A DNA stretch of 64,000 nucleotides from AP-15 sp963799085 (lineage in GTDB: Bacteria; Pseudomonadota; Alphaproteobacteria; ATCC43930; CGMCC-115725), in NCBI GenBank assembly GCA_963799085.1, contig CAWCWA010000013.1:62001-126000 (forward strand). The letters run 5' to 3'. Positions 29,126 through 37,427 of the stretch are shown here, in pieces (positions within the stretch are counted from its first letter, which is position 1; each line of letters opens with the position of its first letter). The notes under the pieces were generated by a model. The model was not told the DNA's origin and did no database searches. It saw nothing but the letters and a program-made list of their open reading frames with translations. A program made the translations under genes and the position numbers.

Positions 29126-29812
29126 GTGAACAATCCTGCCGCATCGCTGTCGGTCGTCGGTCTGTTCCTGAACGCCGACATCGTCGTCAAGGGCGTGTTG
29201 CTGCTGCTGCTCGCCGCCTCGGTGTGGAGCTGGGCCGTGATAATCGACAAGCTTTGGCGCCTGCGCGGGGCGAGCCGCGCGGCCCGCTCTCACGAGGAAC
29301 GCGCCGCCGCGGCGCGCTCGGCCCCGGACTTGATGCCGCCGCCATCCGAGGTTGCGCAACGACCCGATCCCGCGGCGGCGGTGCTGTCGGCGGGCTTGGC
29401 CGAAAGCTCGGCCATATCCGGCGCCGCACCCGAAAGCCTCGGCGAACGGCGCGAACGGATCGAGCGCGCGATGCGGCTGGCGCTCAATGCCGAGCTCCGC
29501 CAGCTCGAGTCGCGTCTGCCGTTTCTCGCGACACTCGGCTCGGCCGCGCCCTTTATCGGGCTCTTCGGCACCGTCTGGGGCATCATGCGTAGCTTTGCCG
29601 GGATCGCGGCCGCCAACAATACGAGCCTCGCGGTGGTGGCGCCGGGCATCGCCGAGGCGCTGTTCGCCACCGCGATGGGGCTCGCCGCGGCGATCCCGGC
29701 GGTCGTCGCCTACAACAAGATCGCCGTCGATTTGGGGCGCTTCGCCGGCCGCATGCAAGGCCTGATCGGCCGCTGCGGCAGCCTGCTGTCGCGCCTCCCC
29801 TCGGAGACCTGA
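29126..29812 (+). CDS. exbB: Biopolymer transport protein ExbB
   Basis: An inner-membrane proton channel subunit that energises TonB. The 228 residues have three hydrophobic segments: about 20-40 (VVKGVLLLLLAASVWSWAVII), the segment beginning LPFLATLGSAAPFIGLFGTVWG, and IAEALFATAMGLAAAIPAVVAYN, matching ExbB/TolQ. The frame is intact. It begins 13 bases after the receptor stop and is 3 bases from exbD. Confidence 0.92.
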   Translation: MNNPAASLSVVGLFLNADIVVKGVLLLLLAASVWSWAVIIDKLWRLRGASRAARSHEERAAAARSAPDLMPPPSEVAQRPDPAAAVLSAGLAESSAISGAAPESLGERRERIERAMRLALNAELRQLESRLPFLATLGSAAPFIGLFGTVWGIMRSFAGIAAANNTSLAVVAPGIAEALFATAMGLAAAIPAVVAYNKIAVDLGRFAGRMQGLIGRCGSLLSRLPSET

Positions 29813-29815
29813 GCC

Positions 29816-30252
29816 ATGGCATTTTCACCGCTGCCCACGACCGAAGGCGGCGAGGAGCGCTATGCGCCGCTCGCCGAGATCAACGTGACGCCGATGGTCG
29901 ACGTCATGCTGGTGCTGCTCGTCATTTTCATGGTGACGGCGCCGTTGTTGACCGTCGGCGTGCCGCTCGACCTGCCCAAGGCGCGGGCGACGGCGGCGAC
30001 TGAACCGAAACCGCCGATCGTGGTCAGCCTCGACCGCGAGGGTTCTGCGTTCATCGGCGACGAGCGGATGGCGCCCGAGGCGCTCGAAGGCGCGGCTCGC
30101 CGCACTCGCCGCCGAAGACCCGAGCCGCGATCGTCTATGTCCGCGGCGACCGGACGATCACCTATGCGGCGGCTGATGGATATGCTGGGCGAGGTCAACC
30201 ACGCGGGCTTCGCCAAGGTCTCGCTGTCGCCGAGGCCGCGCCGAAGAAGTGA
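29816..30252 (+). CDS. exbD: Biopolymer transport protein ExbD (several frame breaks)
   Basis: An inner-membrane partner of ExbB. The start reads MAFSPLPTTEGGEERYAPLAEINVTPMVDVMLVLLVIFMV, with the conserved Asp at residue 29. After MAPEALE the native sequence changes frames: ARLAALAAEDPSR, then IVYVRGDRTITY, then RLMDMLGEVNHAGFAKVSL and AEAAPKK to the TGA at 30250-30252. About four single-base slips (near 30090, 30130, 30170, 30228) are needed, the densest cluster in the window. The stop overlaps tonB by GTGA. Confidence 0.85.
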
Positions 30253-31055
30253 GCGGGCTCAAGATCCCGCTGGCGCTGTCGCTCGCGGCGCACGCGCTGC
30301 TGCTGGCGTTGCTGCTGCTGCTGCCGTCGGGGAAACCGCCGCCGCCGCTCGGAGCCGGCGCGCGGGATCGAGGTGGCCTTCTCGACGAGTCTGCCCGCGG
30401 CCGAGACCGCCGCGCTGCCGCCGGCTCCCACCGAACCGCCGCTGCCGCCGCCCCTGCCGGAGCCCGAACCGCCGCCGGCAGCGACGCCGCCAGCGCCCGA
30501 ACCCGTCGCCACACCCGAGCCCGAGCCCGCGCCCACACCCGAACCGGAGCCAACGCCTGCACCGATCGCGGCACCCGAGCCGGCGCCTCCTCCGCCACCA
30601 CCACCCAAGAAGCGGCTGGTGAAGCAGGTGGTCCGCCATCCCGAAGCCGTTTCGCCGCAGCGGCCGCCGCCCGTCGCGTCGCAGCCGGCCGCTGCGCCCG
30701 CGGCCGCCGCCCCGCCGCGAGCCGCCTATGCGCCCCGCCCGCGGCACGGCGCCGGCCAGCGAGCGAGATCGCGCCCGGTTATCGCGGTCTGTTGGCCGCC
30801 TGGCTCGAAAGCCACAAGCGCTATCCCGACGCCGCCCGGCAGCGCGGCGAAGAGGGTCGCGCGATGCTGCGGTTTGTCGTCGACCGCGGCGGCCGGGTCG
30901 TCGATTTCGCCGTCGTCAAAAGCTCCGGCTACCGCGAGCTCGACGAGGCGGTCGAGAACATGATGCGGGGCGCGGTATTGCCGCCATTCCCCGCAAACAT
31001 GACCCAGCCGCGGGTCGAAGTCTCGGTGACGATCCGGTTCAGCCTCGCCCGGTGA
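30249..31055 (+). CDS. tonB: Energy transducer TonB (two frame breaks)
   Basis: A periplasm-spanning protein linking ExbBD to the receptor. The GTG start at 30249 overlaps exbD. An N-terminal membrane anchor (LALSLAAHALLLALLLLLPSG) is followed in a second frame by a long Pro-rich linker (PPAPTEPPLPPPLPEPEPPP, EPAPTPEPEPTP) and, back in the first frame from about 30750, by the C-terminal TonB domain: KRYPDAARQRGEEGRAMLRF, VDFAVVKSSGYRELDEAV and FPANMTQPRVEVSVTIRF. The two slips lie near 30360 and 30750. It is the last gene of the operon. Confidence 0.88.
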   Translation: MSGLKIPLALSLAAHALLLALLLLLPSGKPPPPLGAGARDRGGLLDESARGRDRRAAAGSHRTAAAAAPAGARTAAGSDAASARTRRHTRARARAHTRTGANACTDRGTRAGASSATTTQEAAGEAGGPPSRSRFAAAAAARRVAAGRCARGRRPAASRLCAPPAARRRPASEIAPGYRGLLAAWLESHKRYPDAARQRGEEGRAMLRFVVDRGGRVVDFAVVKSSGYRELDEAVENMMRGAVLPPFPANMTQPRVEVSVTIRFSLAR

Positions 31056-31087
31056 GACGGCGACGCGAACCCACCGCTAAAGGACCG

Positions 31088-31444
31088 CTAAAGGCCCGCG
31101 TCGATCCGCCGCCCCGGCGCCAGATAGGCGCGGCTCCATCCGGCCCATTTCCCAGTCAAATAGACCGGGTTCTGGTCAGTCCGCCAACACACGTCAGCGC
31201 CGGGCGGCGCCTCGATGAAACGCGTCGCGTCATTCGGCAGCACGAAAGCGAGGCTCGAAACATAACCGGCATCGCGCGCGCCGCAATCCGGGTTTGCCGT
31301 GACCACGGCTTCCACCCAAGTCGGACCGAAGTTGAGATTGGTCAGAGACAGGCTCCCAGGCTCTACCGGTGGCGGCGCCGCGCAAGCGGCAACGCTCGAA
31401 AGGGCGATCAGCAGAAAGATCGGCCGCACCGCCTTCGGCCTCAC
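31088..31444 (-). CDS. Small lipoprotein, hypothetical
   Basis: A 118-residue protein that starts with GTG at 31444, overlapping the upstream stop (GTGA), and shows a lipoprotein signal with lipobox: PIFLLIALSSVAAC followed by AAPPPVEPG. The mature part contains conserved-looking Cys pairs (ANPDCGARD, PPGADVCWRTD) and W-rich WAGWSRAYL. No function is recognised. Coupling to the upstream PEP-mutase-like gene suggests co-transcription; convergent with tonB. Confidence 0.6.
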   Translation of the reverse strand: MRPKAVRPIFLLIALSSVAACAAPPPVEPGSLSLTNLNFGPTWVEAVVTANPDCGARDAGYVSSLAFVLPNDATRFIEAPPGADVCWRTDQNPVYLTGKWAGWSRAYLAPGRRIDAGL

Positions 31445-32309
31445 TCGCCGCCGAGAAAGTCTTTGGTCCACCGCCGGTAATCCTCGGCGCGGGTGACCCG
31501 CTGCATCAATTCGGGCGAGGCGATGTTCTCCAGGTCACTCGGCTTGGTGCCGTCGCGCAACGCCTTCAGCGTATTGTAAACGGCCTGGACCGCGGCCGAG
31601 AATGGTGCATGCGTCTGCAACGCGACCCGGACCCGATGCGCCCCCAGCCAGTCGAGATCGCCCAGTTGGCCACCGCCGCCGCCGAGGATCAGCGGGATCT
31701 TGATTGCCGAGGAGACTGCCTCGACCGCCTCGACGGTGACCCCGCCGGCCAGGAACACCGCGTCGACCCCGGCCGCCTCATAGGCCTTGGCGCGCTTTAG
31801 CGCCTCGTCGACACTGGCGATCGCCAAGGCGCTGGTGCGCCCGGCAATCACGAGCCTCTTGTCCTGGCGCGCCGACAGCGCCGCCTTCATCTTGCCGACC
31901 CCTCCTCGACCGGGATCAAGCTCGGCTTGCCGTTCGGGTCCGTAGGGGCGCGGCAGCACCGTGTCCTCGATCGACATCGCGCAGATGCCGGCGGTCTCCA
32001 ACTCCTCGACCGTGCGGCGGACATTGAGCGCGTTGCCGTAGCCGTGGTCGGCGTCGACCAGCAGTGCCAGATTGCCGGCGCGGCAGATGCGGTTGGCCTG
32101 GCTGGCAAATTCGGTCAGGGTCAGCACGACGAGATCGGGCGCGCCCAGCACCGACATCGAGCCGATCGAGCCCGGAGAACATGCCGACTTCGAAACCCGA
32201 GATCCTCGGCGATCCGCGCCGAGATCGCGTCGTATACGGAGCCTGGATGCACGCAGCGATTGCCGGAAAGGATCGCGCGAAACCGCTCGCGCCGTTCGGT
32301 CCAATTCAT
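31441..32309 (-). CDS. Isocitrate lyase / PEP mutase superfamily protein (frame-disrupted)
   Basis: A TIM-barrel lyase of about 289 residues in the 2,3-dimethylmalate lyase / oxaloacetate decarboxylase group. The N-terminus is MNWTERRERFRAILSGNRCV, HPGSVYDAISARIAEDLGF. After a slip near 32193 it continues SIGSMSVLGAPDLVVLTLTE, LLVDADHGYGNALNVRRTVE with the Mg-binding DADHGYG, and SIEDTVLPRPYG. Two more slips bracket NGKPSLIPVEEG near 31900-31960, then VGKMKAALSARQDK and IAGRTSA. The substrate is not predictable. A divergent promoter region (32310-32397) separates it from the PanE-like gene. Confidence 0.75.
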
Positions 32310-32397
32310 GGTGGCTCTGCCCCTCTATGTTTTCGCAACCGTTTCCTCGCGCCGAGCTTATCATGGCCCGGACCAGGTCATAGAGGGGATCGCAGAA

Positions 32398-33456
32398 ATG
32401 GCGAAACGGATTGCAGTGGTCGGGGCCGGGGCGATCGGCGGCTATACCGGCGGCCAGCTCGCCCATAACGGGTTCGACGTGGTCTTGATCGACCCGTGGC
32501 CGGAACACATCGAGACGATCCGCCGCGACGGGCTCGCCCTCGAAGGTGTGACCGAGGAGGAATTCGTCCGCGCCCGGCCGAAGACGATGCACCTGACCGA
32601 AGTCCAGGATCTCGCCAGGCAGCAGCCGATCGACATCGCGATGGTCGCGGTCAAATCTTACGACACACAATGGGCGACGGCATTGATCGCGCAGTATCTG
32701 GCACCCGACGGCTATGTCGTCTCGTTGCAGAACTGCATGAACGAGGAGCGGATCGCCGGCGTCGTCGGCTGGGACAAGACGGTGGGCGTCATTCCCGCTT
32801 TGCTCGGCGCCGAGCTCTACGCAGCCGGCAGGGTCCGCCGCACCGCGGCGAAAGGCTCCTCGCCCCACGAGGTCTATCGCGTCGGCGAGGTCCACGGCCG
32901 CATCACCAGGCGGCTCGAGGAACTGGCCGAGATGATCGCCACTGTCGATACCGTCAAGGCGACGACCAATCTATGGGGCGAGCGCTGGTCGAAATTGTGC
33001 GTCAACGGCATGGCGAACGGTGTCGCCGCCGCCACCGGCATGTCCGGCAACGACATGAACCGGGACGACAAGATCCGGCGTCTGAGCATTCGCCTCGCCG
33101 GTGAGGGGGTCCGCGTCGGCCAGGCGCTCGGCTATCAGCTCGAACACATCCGCAACCACGAGCCCGAAACGATCGCCCGCGCCGCCGAGGGCGACCCCGC
33201 AGCACTCGACGAAATCGAGGCGCAGATCTTTGCCGGGCTGCGGTCGAATACCCGCAGCGAGTTCGCCCGGCCGTCGATGGGTCAGGACATGCTGAAAGGC
33301 CGGCGCACCGAGATCGACTTCATCAACGGGGTGATCGCCGAGAAGGGCGCCGAGGTCGGCATGCCCGCGCCCACACACGTCAAGTTGATCGCCGCGGTCA
33401 AGGCCGTCGAGCACGGCAAGACGCCCGCCGCGCCCGAGAACCTCTACGATATCTGA
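32398..33456 (+). CDS. Ketopantoate reductase family protein (PanE/ApbA)
   Basis: A 352-residue NADP-dependent oxidoreductase; the family reduces 2-dehydropantoate to pantoate. Motifs: MAKRIAVVGAGAIGGYTGGQL, DVVLIDPWPEHIETIRRDG, the VAVKSYDT block with conserved Lys, and KLCVNGMANGVAAATG. The C-terminal half has the family's catalytic helical domain with SMGQDMLKGRRTEIDFINGV. It is longer than typical PanE (about 300 residues), so another 2-keto acid or lactone may be the substrate. The frame is intact. Confidence 0.82.
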   Translation: MAKRIAVVGAGAIGGYTGGQLAHNGFDVVLIDPWPEHIETIRRDGLALEGVTEEEFVRARPKTMHLTEVQDLARQQPIDIAMVAVKSYDTQWATALIAQYLAPDGYVVSLQNCMNEERIAGVVGWDKTVGVIPALLGAELYAAGRVRRTAAKGSSPHEVYRVGEVHGRITRRLEELAEMIATVDTVKATTNLWGERWSKLCVNGMANGVAAATGMSGNDMNRDDKIRRLSIRLAGEGVRVGQALGYQLEHIRNHEPETIARAAEGDPAALDEIEAQIFAGLRSNTRSEFARPSMGQDMLKGRRTEIDFINGVIAEKGAEVGMPAPTHVKLIAAVKAVEHGKTPAAPENLYDI

Positions 33457-33468
33457 GCGCGCGCCGCC

Positions 33469-33843
33469 TCAATCGGGCAGGCGGGTGGATTGCCAGGTGA
33501 CCATCCGCCACTGCCCGCCCTTGTTCGCCCAGACATCGGTAAAGCGCACGCCAAAGCTGTTCGGGCGGCCGTTCGCCATGACGCTGATCCGGCATGATCC
33601 GGTCAACACCACGGTGTCTCCCAGATCCTGCGCCTTGACGTCGGACGGGACCACCGAGGTGTAGACGGTCGAGCCCGATTCCATGTTGCCGATCAGGCTC
33701 TGCTTGGTGTCAAGCCGCGCCGACGAGTGGGTGTAGACGAGGCTGTCGTCGATCAGCGTGTTGAGCGCGGCGATGTCCTTCTGCGCCATCGCGTCCATGC
33801 GCTTCTTGTCGAGATCGATCACCGTTTGTCCGTTGCCTGCCAT
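33469..33843 (-). CDS. Nuclear transport factor 2-like / SnoaL-like domain protein
   Basis: A 124-residue alpha+beta barrel protein. It carries KKRMDAMAQKDIAALNTLIDDSLVYTHSSA, a pattern of DUF4440/NTF2-like proteins, and ends FTDVWANKGGQWRMVTWQSTRL. Such proteins bind small hydrophobic ligands or act as isomerases or dehydratases; no catalytic residue can be assigned with confidence. It is 31 bases downstream of the MDR oxidoreductase on the same strand and probably in its operon. Confidence 0.75.
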   Translation of the reverse strand: MAGNGQTVIDLDKKRMDAMAQKDIAALNTLIDDSLVYTHSSARLDTKQSLIGNMESGSTVYTSVVPSDVKAQDLGDTVVLTGSCRISVMANGRPNSFGVRFTDVWANKGGQWRMVTWQSTRLPD

Positions 33844-33874
33844 CTCTTTCCTCCTCCATTGAGATCCGGTTGGT

Positions 33875-34801
33875 TCAGCGCGTCTCCAGCACCAGCTTGC
33901 CTTGCAGATGGCGGCCTTCGCTGACCCGGTGCGCCTCGGCGGCGTCGGCGAGCTTATAGCGGGTGATCGCGGGCGGCCACACCGCGCCCTGCTGTAAGAG
34001 CGCCTTCATCCGTTCGAGATGCGCGCGGTCGCGGGCGACGTTCGGGCGCAACGTCTGGACGTCCTTGCGGCTCGGCTGAAACCCGGTGGGTGCTGGTGCG
34101 ATCCAGACGAGCCGCCCGCCCGGCTTCAGCACCTCGTAGGAGCGCACCTGGACCTCGCCACCGACCGTGTCGAACACCACGTCGCAAGGCCCGGCGGTCT
34201 TGGTGAAATCTTCCGCGTTGTAGTCGATGACCCGGCCGGCGCCGAGGCTCTTGACGTAGTCGTGGTTGCGCGCGCTGGCGGTGGTGACGACCGCCGCCCC
34301 GAGATGCTTTGCAAGCTGGATCGCAAAGCCGGCCACGCCCCCAGCCCCGCCCTGGACGAGGATCGTTTCGCCGGCTTTGAGCTTCGCCGTGTCCTCGACC
34401 GCCCAGAGTGCCGTCAGGCTCGTCAGCCCCATCGCGGCGGCCTCGGCATTGTCGAGCTTGTCGGGCTTCCTAGCGACAATAGCGGCCTTGATCGCCAGCT
34501 TCTCGGCGTAACAGCCCTCGATCCCCTGATCGGTCACGCCAAAGACCGCGTCGCCGATCTTGAAGTCGGTGACTCCCGCTCCCAGCGCGCTGACGACACC
34601 CGAGAAATCGCGTCCGAGGATATGCGGGAACGTGAGATTGCTGTAGGCGCCGCCACCAAGCCGCACCTTATAGTCGGCGGCGTTGATGCTTGCAGCGTAG
34701 ACATCGACGACGATCTCGCCCGGCCCGGCGACCGGGTCCGGCATATCGCCAAACCGCAACATTTCGGGCCCGCCATGCCCGGTCAGTAATACCGCCTTCA
34801 T
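33875..34801 (-). CDS. Zinc-independent MDR oxidoreductase (quinone reductase-like)
   Basis: A 308-residue NADPH:quinone oxidoreductase-type enzyme. It has MKAVLLTGHGGPEMLRFGDM, the MDR fold segments NAADYKVRLGGG, LGRDFSGVV, VQGGAGGVAGFAIQLAKHLG with the NADPH-binding GGxGGV, and FDTVGGEVQVRSYEVLKPGGR. No structural zinc cysteines. It starts at 34801 after GAGGGGAGG. The substrate is unknown; crotonyl-CoA or quinone reductase-type reactions are possible. Confidence 0.87.
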   Translation of the reverse strand: MKAVLLTGHGGPEMLRFGDMPDPVAGPGEIVVDVYAASINAADYKVRLGGGAYSNLTFPHILGRDFSGVVSALGAGVTDFKIGDAVFGVTDQGIEGCYAEKLAIKAAIVARKPDKLDNAEAAAMGLTSLTALWAVEDTAKLKAGETILVQGGAGGVAGFAIQLAKHLGAAVVTTASARNHDYVKSLGAGRVIDYNAEDFTKTAGPCDVVFDTVGGEVQVRSYEVLKPGGRLVWIAPAPTGFQPSRKDVQTLRPNVARDRAHLERMKALLQQGAVWPPAITRYKLADAAEAHRVSEGRHLQGKLVLETR

Positions 34802-34911
34802 CCTCCCCTCCTCACCATCTGCGCATTGGCGCGATCGTAATGCCACGCGATCACCGCCGCCAGCACTCGGTTGCCCTGGTCCCGCACGGTCTTCGTTTAT
34901 ATGCTGAGAGT

Positions 34912-36099
34912 ATGCCGCTGCCGCCGATGAAGCTGTTCGACCGGCTCGACGCGATCCCGCCCTTGTCGGAGGAGGAGCGGCAGGTCCTGGATAGCGTGCG
35001 CGCCTTGGCGCACGATAAGATCGGGCCCGCGCGCCGCGGAATACGACCGCACCGCCGCGTTTCCTTGGGACAATGTCCGCGACATCAACGCGCTTGGCCT
35101 CAACGCCGTCTTCGTCCCCGAAGCCTACGGCGGCGCCGGTCTCTCTTATGCCGCCTATCTTGCCTGCGTGCGGGAAATATCGAAGGCCTGTGCTTCGACC
35201 GGCATCATCTGGGCGACCAATTTCCACGCGATGAAGCCGCTGATCGACTTCGGCAACGAGGAGCAGAAGGCGCGGCTCCTGCCCCGCCTCGCCGATGGCG
35301 CGTTGGCGGCGCTCGCGATCACCGAGCCCGAGGCCGGCTCCGACGCCACCCATATGAAGACGCGCTTCACGCCCGATGGCGACGGCATCGTCGTCTCCGG
35401 CGGCAAGACCTTCATCACCAACGGCGATGTCGCCGATCTGATCCTGCTCTTCGGCAAATGGGCGGGCGTGGCCGACGACCGCAAGGCGATCTCGGCATTG
35501 ATCCTGGAGAAGGGCGCCCCCGGCCTCGAAATTCTGCGCACCGAGGACAAGATGGGCCACCGCGCCTCCTCGACCGCGGCGCTCGCCTTTGACCGATTGC
35601 CGCGTGCCGCGCGCCAATCTGCTGGCCGGCCCCGAGCGAAGGGCTGCCGCTGCTGCTCGCCGCGCTCAACAAATCGCGGCCCAGTGTCGCCGCGCATGCG
35701 CTCGGCATCGCCCGCGCCGCCTTCGAGGACGCCGTCGCCTATGTCAACGAGCGCCGGCAGTCGGGCCGCCGCATCGTCGAATTCCAGGGCATCCAGTTCC
35801 TCCTCGCCGACCTGGCGACCGATCTCGCGATGTGCGAGGCGTGGCTCTGGCATGTCGCGGGCCTCGTCGACAGCGGCGCCAGCGATATCGGCCCCGAGGC
35901 CTCGATGCTGAAACTGCGCGCCTCCGATCTGGCGATGCGGATCGCGACCGAGGCGGTGCAGCTTTACGGCGGCTACGGCTATATCCGCGACTATCGCGTC
36001 GAGCGGCTGATGCGCGACGCCAAGATCACGCAGATCTGGGAGGGCACCAACCAGATCCACCGACAATTGATCGGCCGCAGCTTTATCGACAAGGGATAA
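34912..36099 (+). CDS. Acyl-CoA dehydrogenase (three frame breaks)
   Basis: A FAD enzyme introducing a 2,3-double bond into an acyl-CoA. It starts MPLPPMKLFDRLDAIPPLSE. Slips near 35030, 35600 and 35632 separate stretches that together read as a complete acyl-CoA dehydrogenase: FPWDNVRDINALGLNAVFVP, ITEPEAGSDATHMKT (FAD/substrate loop), GGKTFITNGDVADLIL, ALGIARAAFEDAVAYVNERR and the C-terminal QLYGGYGYIRDYRVERLMRD, then TQIWEGTNQIHR. About 396 residues. A CoA transferase gene begins nine bases downstream, so the two form an acyl-CoA catabolic unit. Confidence 0.85.
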
Positions 36100-36107
36100 A
36101 CGCCGCC

Positions 36108-37235
36108 ATGCAGCCGCTCGACGGCATTCGCGTCCTCGACTTCACGACCTTGCTGCCGGGGCCGCTGGCGACGTTATTGCTGGCCGAGGCCGGGGCCGAA
36201 GTCATCAAGATCGAGCGGCCCGGGATCGGCGACGAGATGCGGCATCTACCATCCCCGCTTCGGCCCCGACTCGGTCAATTTCGGGCTCCTGAACCGCGGC
36301 AAGCGCTCGCTCGCGATCGATCTGAAGGCGCCGGGGGCGATCGACCGGCTGCGGCCCTTGCTCGAAACCGCCGATGTGCTCGTCGAACAGTTCCGGCCAG
36401 GCGTCATGGATCGGCTCGGGCTCGGCTTCGAGCAATTGTCGGCGCTCAACCCGCGTCTCGTCTATTGCGCGATCACCGGCTACGGCCAGGACGGCCCGAA
36501 GGCGCAGGTGGCCGCACACGACCTCAATTACATGGCGGATTCGGGGCTGCTGTCGCTGGCCGCGGACGCAGCCGGCGCGCCGGTCGTGCCGCCGGCTCTG
36601 ATCGCCGATATCGGCGGCGGCGCCTACCCGGCGGTCATCAACATTCTGCTCGGGCTGGCCGGCCGCGCCGCCACCGGAAAGGGCTGCAGGCTCGACGTGT
36701 CGATGAGCGACAACCTCTTCACCTTCGCTTACTGGGCGATCGGCAACGGGCTTGCCGCCGGGCAATGGCCGCGACCGGGCCGCGAGTTGCTGACAGGCGG
36801 CAGCCCGCGCTACAACATCTACCCGACCGCCGACGGCCGCTATCTCGCCGCCGCCCCGCTCGAAGACCGCTTCTGGGCGAATTTCTGCGATCTGTCGGCC
36901 TTGAACCCGCATTTCGCGACGATGCCGCCGATCCCGTCGCGAGCCGGCGCGCCGTGGCCGCCAAGATCGCCGCCTTGACCTCGGTCGAGTGGCGCAGCCG
37001 CTGGGCCGGGAAAGACGTCTGTTGCGCGATCGTCGCCAGCGTCGAGGAGGCGCTTGCCGATCCGCATTTCGTCGCGCGCGGTCTCTTCGCCCGCAAACTC
37101 GCCGTGGGAGGGCAATCGATCGCCGCCGTCCCGGTCCCGGTCGACCCGCAATTCCGCGGCGAGGCAGCCGAAAATACCTACCCCCTCCTCGGCGAACACA
37201 ACGAAATTCTTACTCCGCCGCTAAAATTGCCATAA
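36108..37235 (+). CDS. CaiB/BaiF CoA-transferase / alpha-methylacyl-CoA racemase-like (two frame breaks)
   Basis: Class III CoA-transferase family member of about 375 residues. It has the start MQPLDGIRVLDFTTLLPGPL, then AEAGAEVIKIERPG, after a slip near 36240 LLNRGKRSLAIDLKAP, LVEQFRPGVMDRLGL (catalytic Asp region) and YCAITGYGQDGPKAQVAAHDLNY, which resembles AMACR. After a second slip near 36925 it ends SRWAGKDVCCAIV through GEHNEILTPPLKLP. The last five residues and TAA stop come from dispersed repeat copy C. Substrate unknown. Confidence 0.82.
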   Translation: MQPLDGIRVLDFTTLLPGPLATLLLAEAGAEVIKIERPGIGDEMRHLPSPLRPRLGQFRAPEPRQALARDRSEGAGGDRPAAALARNRRCARRTVPARRHGSARARLRAIVGAQPASRLLRDHRLRPGRPEGAGGRTRPQLHGGFGAAVAGRGRSRRAGRAAGSDRRYRRRRLPGGHQHSARAGRPRRHRKGLQARRVDERQPLHLRLLGDRQRACRRAMAATGPRVADRRQPALQHLPDRRRPLSRRRPARRPLLGEFLRSVGLEPAFRDDAADPVASRRAVAAKIAALTSVEWRSRWAGKDVCCAIVASVEEALADPHFVARGLFARKLAVGGQSIAAVPVPVDPQFRGEAAENTYPLLGEHNEILTPPLKLP

Positions 37236-37320
37236 TCGTATCGCATTCTATGCTCGACAAGCGATGCGGCCGGAGCGTTTGCTGTAAATTCGTTGCAAAT
37301 AACAGCAAAAACAGCAAACG
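37222..37320 (+). repeat. Dispersed repeat, copy C
   Basis: Third copy, 99 bases, direct orientation, with a shorter middle part. It starts TAAAATTGCCATAAT and ends TTTGCTGTAAATTCG, GCAAATAACAGCAAAAACAG and CAAACG. Its first 14 bases lie in the CoA-transferase frame and supply the TAA at 37233-37235. It is followed by the FecR/DUF6600 gene region. Confidence 0.75.
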
Positions 37321-37427
37321 CGCGCAGCTGGCGGACTGCGAGTGGTTGGGGCGAGGCGAGTCATTTAAGGTAAGGGGCCCGCCACAAACCCGCCGCAATT
37401 TATTCGTTGTCCTCATGAATTCAACGA

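Noticed and set aside
34690..35592. Plus-strand frame overlapping the start of the acyl-CoA dehydrogenase
   Set aside because: Its latter part is the dehydrogenase in a shifted frame; the real start with a matching N-terminus is the ATG at 34912.
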